A stretch of 14,026 bases of DNA. Source: an uncultured Bacteroidales bacterium. Its GTDB lineage: Bacteria; Bacteroidota; Bacteroidia; Bacteroidales; WCHB1-69. Shown here piece by piece: positions 1 to 6,707 of this stretch; position 1 is the first letter of the stretch, and the number at the start of each line of letters is the position of its first letter. Where the stretch lies: the NCBI GenBank assembly GCA_937949745.1, contig CALECM010000074.1, positions 1 through 14,026 of the forward strand, given 5' to 3'. Below the pieces are notes generated by a model that saw only the letters and a program-made list of their open reading frames with translations, was not told the origin of the DNA and did no database searches. The position numbers and the translations under genes are program-made.

Positions 1-192
1 TATGTACATAATGATTCGTCACAGATTGGAGCTAATGGAACTTTTTAATATTGAAACTTCAAAATGTGAAAAAAACTAAAAATTTAAGACGGCAAAGGGC
101 TAAATAAAGATTTTTTTCCTCCTTCAAATCAGAATTTTACTAAAAAAACCAGATTTTCGTTAACATTTATTAGGATTTCCAAAAAATATTTG

Positions 193-200
193 TATCTTTG
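193..200 (+). promoter_or_regulatory. Bacteroidetes-type -7 promoter element for the kinase/companion pair
   Basis: TATCTTTG matches the Bacteroidetes sigma-ABfr -7 consensus TAnnTTTG. It lies 16 bases before the ATG at 217, so transcription would begin at about 205-208 and the leader would be very short (about 10-20 nt). No convincing -33 TTTG is visible at the expected distance. The same octamer occurs before the V-ATPase operon. Confidence 0.6.
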
Positions 201-216
201 CGTGTTGTAATATATT

Positions 217-804
217 ATGAGGAATATGTATATCATTGCCGGATGCAACGGAGCTGGAAAAACGACTGCAGCATACTATATCTTACCTGATATCCTTCAG
301 TGTAAGGAATTTGTAAATGCAGACGAGATAGCGAGAGGCCTTTCCCCTTTTCAGCCGGATAAGGTCATGTATGAGGCCGGCAAGATTATGTCTACTCGAA
401 TAAACGGACTTATTGAAAGAGGTGATAATTTCGCGGTGGAAACGACCTTATCGGCCGTAACTTACCGGAATAAAGTATCGCAGGCGCAGGCTAACGGTTA
501 TGTGGTTAATCTGATCTATTTCTGGCTCAGTGATCCCGAATTGGCAAAGCACCGGGTACGTCTGCGTGTAGAAGAAGGCGGGCATAATATTCCCCCGCCG
601 GTTATTGTAAGGCGTTATTACAGGGGGCTTCGTAATTTTTTCGAATTCTTTATGCCGATCTGTGATAATGTGATGCTCTTTGATAATTCGGATAATGCCC
701 CGAAACTGGTAATGGCGAAAGTTAAAAACCAGGACGCGGAAATTTATAATGAAAGTATTTATAACCAAATATATAAAACTTATGTACGAGAAAGAAATCA
801 ATAG
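217..804 (+). CDS. Zeta-toxin-like P-loop kinase (COG4185-type AAA ATPase)
   Basis: This 195-aa protein belongs by motif to the zeta-toxin/COG4185 group of small P-loop kinases. Seen: a Walker A motif GCNGAGKTT at residues 9-17, N-A-D-E at 34-37 (the position of the Asp that contacts the phosphate acceptor in zeta toxins), V-E-T-T-L-S at 74-79, and an Arg-rich segment (R113, R115, R117, R132, R133) as expected for phosphate contacts. Canonical zeta toxins phosphorylate UDP-N-acetylglucosamine and block wall synthesis; the substrate of this subgroup is not known, so toxicity here is inference. The gene overlaps the next small gene by 23 nt, the usual arrangement for this family. Start choice is uncertain: the ATG at 226 is as good as 217. 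There is no signal peptide, so it is predicted to be cytoplasmic. Confidence 0.85.
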   Translation: MRNMYIIAGCNGAGKTTAAYYILPDILQCKEFVNADEIARGLSPFQPDKVMYEAGKIMSTRINGLIERGDNFAVETTLSAVTYRNKVSQAQANGYVVNLIYFWLSDPELAKHRVRLRVEEGGHNIPPPVIVRRYYRGLRNFFEFFMPICDNVMLFDNSDNAPKLVMAKVKNQDAEIYNESIYNQIYKTYVRERNQ

Positions 805-937
805 AGTCAGAGTGGCTATTTTAAAAGGGCTTCATGATTCTTCAAGAAATTTATTAAGTAATAAAATTAAAAGCAATCGTCCGATCGCGATTATGCGGGA
901 CGACAGGGTTCAGGTAGTTCCTGCCCGTAGCCTTTAA
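782..937 (+). CDS. Small companion (putative antitoxin) of the zeta-like kinase
   Basis: This 51-aa product begins M-Y-E-K-E-I-N and ends with the pattern N-R-P-I-A-I-M-R-D-D-R-V-Q-V-V-P-A. Many COG4185 zeta-like kinases are paired with a small protein ending in a G-x-P-I-x-x-x-R-D-G-K-x-V-x-x-P-A pattern, which fits closely here. I choose the ATG at 782 over the in-frame ATG at 749 because the 11 extra residues do not resemble the family and would extend the overlap; from 782 the overlap with the kinase gene is 23 nt, which suggests translational coupling. The first half is probably helical and the second half a short strand or hairpin. By analogy it could neutralise the kinase, but this is inference. 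There is no recognisable DNA-binding domain, so autoregulation cannot be read from the sequence. Confidence 0.7.
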   Translation: MYEKEINRVRVAILKGLHDSSRNLLSNKIKSNRPIAIMRDDRVQVVPARSL

Positions 938-960
938 TCTCTTGTTTAACACACACAGAA

Positions 961-998
961 AAGGGTGATTTTCCGGTAAAAGGAAAACCACCCTTTTT
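961..998 (+). terminator. Rho-independent terminator of the kinase/companion unit
   Basis: A 14-bp stem with one A-C mismatch (AAGGGTGATTTTCC at 961-974 against GGAAAACCACCCTT at 982-995) and a 7-nt loop runs into TTTTT. It starts 24 bases after the stop of the small companion gene and separates this unit from the V-ATPase operon. Confidence 0.85.
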
Positions 999-1352
999 CT
1001 TATAAGCCAATTCCCCGCTTTTTCGGATTATCCCCATTTTAAGACCATCCCACACTCCGCCGGATCATGCCCGTTTTCATTGAAATTCTCATTCATTTCA
1101 CTGAAAAAATGATTACGAATACCGAAAATAAATCATTTCCCGTAAAACACCCGAAAACCAAAGAAACATTCCACTAAGTTTCAACGTTAAAAAAACGAAG
1201 AAAAAATTTCCCAATTATGACTAAGTTGCTTCCGGCTAGTATCCAATTTTATTTTTATAATACTGTATATAAGATATTTATATAACCAAATCGAATTAAA
1301 GATACATTTCTTTATTACGGTTCAACTTATTATTTTTGAAATAAATTTATGT
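999..1352. other. AT-rich gene-free stretch upstream of the V-ATPase operon
   Basis: I see no convincing gene here. A 22-codon minus-strand ORF (1028-1096) ends in a protein-like stretch but has no supporting context. A 7-bp inverted repeat (AATGATT / AATCATT, about 1108-1137) is too weak to call an operator. The last part (about 1240-1350) is very AT-rich, as expected upstream of a Bacteroidetes promoter. Confidence 0.5.
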
Positions 1353-1360
1353 TATCTTTG
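1353..1360 (+). promoter_or_regulatory. -7 promoter element of the V-ATPase operon
   Basis: TATCTTTG matches TAnnTTTG and lies 38 bases before the ATG of subunit E. Transcription would start near 1366, giving an A-rich leader of about 30 nt without a Shine-Dalgarno site, which is normal in Bacteroidetes. A TTTTTG at 1333-1338 is closer than the usual -33 spacing, so the upstream box is uncertain. No other TAnnTTTG is obvious in the short gaps inside the operon, so all seven genes are probably co-transcribed from here. Confidence 0.65.
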
Positions 1361-1398
1361 CGCAAGAAAAACAAAAAACTATAAAAAAATCACGATAT

Positions 1399-1989
1399 AT
1401 GGAAACTAAAATTCAGGAACTCACCGACAAACTTTACCTGGAAGGGGTTGAAAAAGGAGAAAAAGAAGCTGAGAGATTGATCGAAGAAGCCCAGAACCGA
1501 CGGAAAGCTTTGATCGATGAAGCACAAAACGAAGCCCGGGATATTGTCAATAAAGCGGAGAAAAATAGTGGTGACCTGAAAAAAAACACCGAATCGGAAT
1601 TAAAACTCTATGCGGCACAGTCCGTGGAAGCATTGAAGTCGGAAATTACCAACCTGATCACCGACAAACTGGCTTCTTCTGCCGTAGAATCAGCTTTTAA
1701 CAGTCCCGATTTCATGCAAAAAATTATCCTGAAGCTGGTTTCCGAATGGCCTAAAAATGAACAACTCACTATTGGAAGCGAAGATGCTGATGCGTTGAAA
1801 AAATACTTTGAAAGCAATGCTAAGGAATTACTGGACAAAGGAGTAAAAATAGAACAGATTAACGGAAAGAAACACACCTTTACCATTGCTCCCGCAGACG
1901 GTACATACAAGATCAATTTCGGGGAAGATGAGTTTATCGAGTATTTTAAGGATTTTCTCAGGCCGCAGCTTATTGACTTATTATTCTAA
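1399..1989 (+). CDS. atpE: V-type ATPase subunit E (peripheral stalk)
   Basis: This 196-aa protein has the layout of V/A-ATPase subunit E. The first about 75 residues are highly charged and read as a right-handed-type coiled coil (repeated E-A, E-E-A, K-A segments such as LIEEAQNRRKALIDEAQNEA), and a globular C-terminal half ends F-L-R-P-Q-L-I-D-L-L-F. In known enzymes the N-terminal helix pairs with subunit G (or H) to form the stator stalk, and the C-terminal head binds the top of subunit B. It is the first gene of the operon, 3 nt before the DUF2764 gene. No gene for its usual G/H partner is present in the window, so E either pairs with something encoded elsewhere or forms the stalk differently. 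Note that in V-ATPase naming atpE is the stalk subunit and not the F-type c subunit. Confidence 0.9.
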   Translation: METKIQELTDKLYLEGVEKGEKEAERLIEEAQNRRKALIDEAQNEARDIVNKAEKNSGDLKKNTESELKLYAAQSVEALKSEITNLITDKLASSAVESAFNSPDFMQKIILKLVSEWPKNEQLTIGSEDADALKKYFESNAKELLDKGVKIEQINGKKHTFTIAPADGTYKINFGEDEFIEYFKDFLRPQLIDLLF

Positions 1990-1992
1990 TCC

Positions 1993-2841
1993 ATGAACTA
2001 TTACGCATTTATTTCGGGGCTCCCGGACCTGGTTTTCGATGAACAGAAAAAGGTATACTCTACCCGTGAGTTCAGGGATGAGCTCAATAAATTGCTTTCC
2101 TGGGGAGATAAGAAAATTATAAAAAAACTTTTCCTTAAATACGACAACGATAATCTTCTCTCTTATTTGAAATACGGTGAAGAGGAGATGATCTTCAATG
2201 ACCTCGGTAATTATTCGCAGGAACAAATTATCGACATGGTTGATTCCGTAAAGGATGAAGACCGGAAATGGAACCGGAAATATCCGCAATACCTGCAAAT
2301 TTTTATCCGGGATTTCCTAAACCACGAAGAAGAACCCAAAGTTTTCTGGGAAGACCGTTTATCGGGTCTATACTACCATTATTTACTGAATAAAACAACC
2401 AACAAGTTCCTCAGGGAATGGTCGGAACTTAATATGAATATACGGAATATCCTGACGGCTCTTTCCGGCCGGCGTGACGGGATTGAATACGACTATCTCA
2501 TTGTGGGAGATAACGAGGTTGCCAAATTACTCCGGTCGTCGCAAAACCCCAGTCTCGGTTTCTCGGAATTTATCGATTACTACGAACAAATCCGTGAAAT
2601 CGACGAAACCGGGGATCTTATGGAGAAAGAACAACGTATCGACGCTTTCCTTTGGGAATGGATCGATGAAAATACTTTCTTCCACTATTTTGACATTGAA
2701 AGGATCATGGGTTATCTTTTTAAACTTCAGATCATAGAACGGTGGCGTGTACTGGATAACGACAAGGGAAGCGAGATTTTCAGGAATATTGTCAACGGAC
2801 TGAAAGAGAGCGCGAAAACACTCAAAAATTTTGAAAACTAA
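1993..2841 (+). CDS. DUF2764 protein, V-ATPase-associated (candidate C-type subunit)
   Basis: This 282-aa protein opens with M-N-Y-Y-A-F-I-S-G-L-P-D-L, the hallmark of the DUF2764 family found in compact V-ATPase operons of Bacteroidetes, Chlamydiae and spirochaetes, always between the E and A genes. It is predicted soluble and mostly helical, rich in acidic and aromatic residues, with no signal peptide or membrane segment. A segment near residues 139-160 (REWSELNMNIRNILTALSGR) resembles the stretch of V-ATPase subunit C/d that precedes the L-x-A-L-x-x-R-K motif. Because the operon has no ordinary C gene, I infer that it links the central rotor D to the K ring. That role rests on context and weak resemblance and has not been shown. 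It starts 3 nt after subunit E and ends 16 nt before subunit A. Confidence 0.8.
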   Translation: MNYYAFISGLPDLVFDEQKKVYSTREFRDELNKLLSWGDKKIIKKLFLKYDNDNLLSYLKYGEEEMIFNDLGNYSQEQIIDMVDSVKDEDRKWNRKYPQYLQIFIRDFLNHEEEPKVFWEDRLSGLYYHYLLNKTTNKFLREWSELNMNIRNILTALSGRRDGIEYDYLIVGDNEVAKLLRSSQNPSLGFSEFIDYYEQIREIDETGDLMEKEQRIDAFLWEWIDENTFFHYFDIERIMGYLFKLQIIERWRVLDNDKGSEIFRNIVNGLKESAKTLKNFEN

Positions 2842-2857
2842 TAAAACATCTTAATAT

Positions 2858-4627
2858 ATGGCAACAAAAGGAATCGTAACCGGTATTGTATCGAACCTGG
2901 TGACCGTAGAAGTTGACGGGCCGGTTTCCCAGAATGAAATCTGCTATATCTCCCTCGAAGGCACCAGGCTCATGTCGGAAGTGATCAAAGTGACCGGCAG
3001 GAACGCCTTTGTCCAGGTATTCGAAAGTACCCGTTCACTCAAAGCCGGCGACGAAGTAGAGTTTGAAAACCACATGCTTGAAGTAACGCTGGGTCCCGGT
3101 ATGCTTTCGCGGAACTATGACGGCCTCCAGAATGACCTCGACAAAATGCAGGGCGTATTCCTCAAACGTGGAGAATATACCTATCCGCTCGATGAAGAAA
3201 AATTATGGGAATTCACACCTCTTGCCGAACCGGGTACAACAGTTCAGGCGGGTGACTGGCTGGGACAGGTGATCGAGAACCATCAGAAACTTAAGATCAT
3301 GGTTCCATTCACCTTTGAGGGGAAGTATAAGGTCAAAGAAATAACTGGAAACGGAGAGTATAAAGTTAGTGATAAAATAGCCGTGCTTACCGACAGCGAA
3401 GGTAAAGACCACGAAGTGACCATGATCCAGAGGTGGCCGGTTAAAAGGGCGGTGACGGCTTATAAAGAAAAACCGCGTCCGTTCAAACTGCTTGAGACCG
3501 GAGTAAGGCCTATCGATACGGCAAATCCTATCGTGGAAGGCGGTACGGGTTTCATCCCGGGACCTTTCGGTACGGGAAAAACAGTTCTTCAGCATGCCAT
3601 TGCCAAGCAGGCCGAAGCGGATATCGTGATCATGGCTGCCTGCGGGGAAAGGGCCAATGAAGTTGTGGAAATATTTGCGGAATACCCCCACCTGATCGAC
3701 CCGCATACCGGAAGAACCTTATCCGAAAGGACCATCATTATTGCCAATACCTCCAACATGCCCGTCGCAGCCCGCGAGGCTTCGGTATATACCGCCATGA
3801 CCATAGCGGAATATTACCGTTCCATGGGACTGAAAGTATTGCTTATGGCCGATTCCACTTCCCGTTGGGCGCAGGCGTTACGGGAAATGTCCAATCGTCT
3901 GGAAGAGCTTCCGGGACCCGACGCGTTTCCGATGGATCTTTCTGCGATCATCGCCAATTTCTATGCCCGCGCCGGATATGTGAAACTCCATAACGGAGAA
4001 ACCGGTTCCATTACCTTTATCGGAACAGTATCGCCGGCCGGTGGTAACCTTAAAGAACCCGTAACGGAAAATACCAAGAAAGTAGCCCGTTGTTTTTACG
4101 CACTGGAACAGGAACGTGCAGATAAAAAACGTTATCCGGCTATTAATGTCATCGACTCTTATTCTAAATATCTTGAATATCCCGAATTTCAGGAATATAT
4201 CGCGGAACACATCGAACCGGAATGGATTAATAAAGTATCAGACCTTAAATCCCGGATGCAGAAAGGGAAAGAAATCGCCGAACAGATCAATATCCTGGGA
4301 GACGACGGCGTTCCGATCGATTACCATCAAATTTTCTGGAAATCGGAATTAATCGATTTTGTGATTCTTCAACAGGATGCTTTTGATAAAATCGATTCCG
4401 TTACCCCCATCCCAAGGCAACAATATATGCTTGACCTGATCATCAGCATATGCCAGATAGATTTTATATTTGATCATTTCAACGATGTAGGAAACTTTTT
4501 CAGGAAACTCATCAATATTTGCAGGCAGATGAATTATTCCGCTTTCGAAGATGATAATTTCCTGAGATACCGTGAAGAACTGGATCAGGCCATTGCGGAA
4601 CAACCTCAAATCCAGGATGAAGATTGA
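2858..4627 (+). CDS. atpA: V-type ATPase catalytic subunit A
   Basis: This 589-aa protein has the full length of A subunits (about 580-600 aa) and hydrolyses ATP in the A3B3 head. Seen: N-terminal beta-barrel (about residues 1-70), the A-specific insert (about 110-200) and the P-loop GPFGTGKT at 235-242. E264 and R265 lie in C-G-E-R-A-N-E. K241, T242, E264 and R265 match E. hirae NtpA K238, T239, E261 and R262 with a constant offset of three, so the active site is intact. Two family hallmarks follow: MADSTSRWAQALREMSNRLEE is preserved almost exactly, and S-P-A-G-G is present. The residue after G-E-R is Ala (ANE) where many A subunits have Gly. It lies 16 nt after the DUF2764 gene and 60 nt before subunit B. 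Confidence 0.97.
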   Translation: MATKGIVTGIVSNLVTVEVDGPVSQNEICYISLEGTRLMSEVIKVTGRNAFVQVFESTRSLKAGDEVEFENHMLEVTLGPGMLSRNYDGLQNDLDKMQGVFLKRGEYTYPLDEEKLWEFTPLAEPGTTVQAGDWLGQVIENHQKLKIMVPFTFEGKYKVKEITGNGEYKVSDKIAVLTDSEGKDHEVTMIQRWPVKRAVTAYKEKPRPFKLLETGVRPIDTANPIVEGGTGFIPGPFGTGKTVLQHAIAKQAEADIVIMAACGERANEVVEIFAEYPHLIDPHTGRTLSERTIIIANTSNMPVAAREASVYTAMTIAEYYRSMGLKVLLMADSTSRWAQALREMSNRLEELPGPDAFPMDLSAIIANFYARAGYVKLHNGETGSITFIGTVSPAGGNLKEPVTENTKKVARCFYALEQERADKKRYPAINVIDSYSKYLEYPEFQEYIAEHIEPEWINKVSDLKSRMQKGKEIAEQINILGDDGVPIDYHQIFWKSELIDFVILQQDAFDKIDSVTPIPRQQYMLDLIISICQIDFIFDHFNDVGNFFRKLINICRQMNYSAFEDDNFLRYREELDQAIAEQPQIQDED

Positions 4628-4687
4628 TTTGTAACAGCTCATCGATTAAAATGAATAAATAGCAATAACATTAAAATAAAAGGAATT

Positions 4688-6004
4688 ATGGCAAAAGCAT
4701 TCCAAAAAATATATACTAAAATTACCAAGATCACCAAAGCCACTTGTTCACTTAAGGCCCAGGGCATTACCAATGATGAGCTGGCTTCCGTGGACGGCCG
4801 TTCCGCTCAGGTTGTAAAAATTGAGGGGGATGAAGTGGTATTGCAGATATTCGGCGGTACGGAAGGGATTCCCACCAACGCGGAAGTAATATTTATGGGA
4901 CAGGCTCCGAGTCTGAAGGTAAGCGAACAACTGGTAGGACGATTTTTCAATGCTTACGGCGAACCTATCGACGGCGGTCCCATACCGGAAGGCAACGAAG
5001 TGGAAATCGGTGGTCCGTCCGTAAATCCCGTACGTCGTGAACAACCCTCTGAACTGCTCGCGACCGGTATTCCCGGTATCGACCTGAATAACACTTTGGT
5101 AACCGGACAGAAGATCCCGTTTTTCACCGATCCCGACCAGCCTTACAACGAAGTAATGGCGCTGGTGGCGCTCCACGCCGAATCGGATAAGATCATCCTT
5201 GGTGGTATGGGGATGACCAATGACGATTATCTTTATTATAAAAATACCTTTAGCAATGCCGGTGTACTCGACCGTATCGTTTCTTTTATCAATACAACGG
5301 AAGATCCTTCGGTTGAAAGATTATTGATCCCGGATATGGCTTTAACTGCGGCTGAATATTTTGCCGTTGAAAAAAATGAGAAGGTATTGGTATTATTATC
5401 CGACATGACCAATTATGCGGATGCACTGGCTATCGTATCCAACCGTATGGACCAGATCCCGTCCAAGGATTCCATGCCGGGCTCCCTCTATTCGGATTTA
5501 GCCAAGATATATGAGAAAGCCGTGCAATTCCCGGATGGCGGATCTATTACCATTATCGCGGTAACAACGTTATCAGGCGGTGATATTACCCACTCGGTTC
5601 CTGACAATACTGGTTATATCACTGAAGGACAGCTTTATCTCAGACGTGACACGGATACCGGAAAAGTAATCATAGATCCTTTCAGGTCATTATCCCGTCT
5701 TAAGCAATTGGTGATCGGAAAAAAAACCCGGGAAGATCATCCGCAGGTAATGAACGCGGCAGTGAGACTATACGCCGATGCCTCCAATGCCCGTACCAAA
5801 ATGGAAAACGGGTTCGACCTTACCGAGTATGATGAAAGGACACTCGCTTTCGCGAAAGATTATTCCCGCGACCTGCTGGCCATAGATGTCAGCTTAAATA
5901 CGACGGAAATGCTGGATGTGGCCTGGGATCTCTTCGCACGGTATTTCACTCCGGAAGAAGTAAATATAAAAAGAGAACTGGTGGACAAATACTGGCCGAA
6001 ATAA
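4688..6004 (+). CDS. atpB: V-type ATPase regulatory subunit B (chlamydial-type)
   Basis: This 438-aa non-catalytic partner of A lacks a Walker A motif, as expected: the loop is V-T-G-Q-K-I-P-F-F-T-D-P-D. Kept hallmarks are D-M-T-N-Y-A-D-A-L, L-Y-S-D-L-A-K-I-Y-E, H-S-V-P-D-N-T-G-Y-I-T-E-G-Q and S-L-S-R-L at 334-338. R337 matches the arginine finger of NtpB (R350) that reaches into the A subunit's site. The usual G-R-R-G-Y-P-G before the Y-x-D-L-A stretch is replaced by S-K-D-S-M-P-G. From memory the nearest relatives are the B subunits of Chlamydia and spirochaetes, including the ending V-D-K-Y-W-P-K. It is shorter than typical archaeal or Enterococcus B (about 460 aa). The ATG at 4688 follows A-rich AAAAGGAATT. 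Confidence 0.96.
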   Translation: MAKAFQKIYTKITKITKATCSLKAQGITNDELASVDGRSAQVVKIEGDEVVLQIFGGTEGIPTNAEVIFMGQAPSLKVSEQLVGRFFNAYGEPIDGGPIPEGNEVEIGGPSVNPVRREQPSELLATGIPGIDLNNTLVTGQKIPFFTDPDQPYNEVMALVALHAESDKIILGGMGMTNDDYLYYKNTFSNAGVLDRIVSFINTTEDPSVERLLIPDMALTAAEYFAVEKNEKVLVLLSDMTNYADALAIVSNRMDQIPSKDSMPGSLYSDLAKIYEKAVQFPDGGSITIIAVTTLSGGDITHSVPDNTGYITEGQLYLRRDTDTGKVIIDPFRSLSRLKQLVIGKKTREDHPQVMNAAVRLYADASNARTKMENGFDLTEYDERTLAFAKDYSRDLLAIDVSLNTTEMLDVAWDLFARYFTPEEVNIKRELVDKYWPK

Positions 6005-6015
6005 TACGACCCCCG

Positions 6016-6070
6016 ACAGGAATGAACCATATTGGAATCGTAAACGATAGAATAAAATAAGAATTCCTGT
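6016..6070 (+). repeat. Inverted repeat in the B-D intergenic gap
   Basis: A perfect 8-bp inverted repeat (ACAGGAAT at 6016-6023 and ATTCCTGT at 6063-6070) encloses 39 bases and is followed by TTTAT. This is the longest gap inside the operon (91 nt). It could be a weak attenuator or RNA-stability element that lowers expression of D, I and K relative to A and B. The stem is short and the loop long, so the role is only a suggestion. Confidence 0.3.
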
Positions 6071-6095
6071 TTTATATCACTTACAATCAAAAGTT

Positions 6096-6707
6096 ATGGC
6101 AATAAAATTCCAATACAACAAAACTTCGCTCCAAACGCTCGAAAAGCAGTTGAAAGTACGTGTACGCGCATTGCCGACTATTAAAAGTAAAGAAAGTGCC
6201 TTAAGGATGGAAGTGAAGAAAACCAAAGATCACTTCCAGGAACTGGAAACCGAGTTGGACAGGCAAATGAAGAAATATGACCATTTGTCCGGTCTGTGGA
6301 ATGAATTCGACCCAACGCTGATCAAAGTAACGGATGTGGAGTTCGAAACCCGGAAAATTGCCGGTGTATTACTCCCTGTTTTCGGCAGCGTGATTTTTGA
6401 AGAAAAACCTTACAGCCGTTTCAATTCGCCTGTTTGGTATTCAGACGGGATCGCATTACTGAAAGGATTGGCTGAAACCGGTATCAGGGCGGAAGTGGAG
6501 CAATTGAAACTTGAACGGCTGGAACATGCCCGGAAAAAAACGACCCAGAAAGTTAACCTTTTTGAGAAAGTACAGATACCGGGTTATTCGGATGCTATTC
6601 GTAAGATAAAAAGATATCTGGAGGATGAGGAAAGCCTCTCCAAATCTTCCCAGAAAATTATGAGAACTAACCTGCAAAAAGCGGACAGGAAGGAGGATAT
6701 ATCATGA
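6096..6707 (+). CDS. atpD: V-type ATPase subunit D (central rotor shaft)
   Basis: This 203-aa protein matches subunit D, the long coiled-coil shaft that turns inside A3B3. Seen: an N-terminal helix with F-x-Y-N-K-T-S-L-x-x-L and repeated K/E heptads (about residues 6-75), a short central domain (about 90-125), and a C-terminal helix with A-x-K-K-T-T-Q-K-V-N-L-F-E (about 143-157), a strong D-family signature. The spacing of the two helices suits an antiparallel coiled coil. The F subunit that caps D in other V/A-ATPases has no gene here. The stop codon overlaps the ATG of subunit I (ATGA), and an unusually strong Shine-Dalgarno lies inside the end of this gene, so D and I are translationally linked. 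Confidence 0.93.
   Translation: MAIKFQYNKTSLQTLEKQLKVRVRALPTIKSKESALRMEVKKTKDHFQELETELDRQMKKYDHLSGLWNEFDPTLIKVTDVEFETRKIAGVLLPVFGSVIFEEKPYSRFNSPVWYSDGIALLKGLAETGIRAEVEQLKLERLEHARKKTTQKVNLFEKVQIPGYSDAIRKIKRYLEDEESLSKSSQKIMRTNLQKADRKEDIS
6691..6696 (+). promoter_or_regulatory. Strong Shine-Dalgarno site for subunit I
   Basis: AGGAGG (within AGGAAGGAGG at 6687-6696) sits 7 nt before the ATG of subunit I and inside the last codons of subunit D. Full-length anti-SD matches are rare in Bacteroidetes, and no other gene in this window has one. It fixes the start of subunit I at 6704 and suggests re-initiation at the ATGA overlap. Confidence 0.75.

Noticed and set aside
1..79. Open frames running in from the left edge (frame 2 to a stop at 77-79, frame 1 to a stop at 46-48)
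   Set aside because: Both are too short to tell which, if either, is the end of an upstream gene; neither matches a family I know.
448..801. 117-codon minus-strand frame inside the kinase gene
   Set aside because: Antisense shadow of a gene with clear P-loop motifs; no protein-like features.
3203..3706. 167-codon minus-strand frame inside subunit A
   Set aside because: Antisense to one of the most conserved parts of atpA, including the P-loop; composition (His, Phe, Arg rich) is that of a reverse-strand shadow.
4748..5176. 142-codon minus-strand frame inside subunit B
   Set aside because: Antisense shadow of atpB with no start context or family match.
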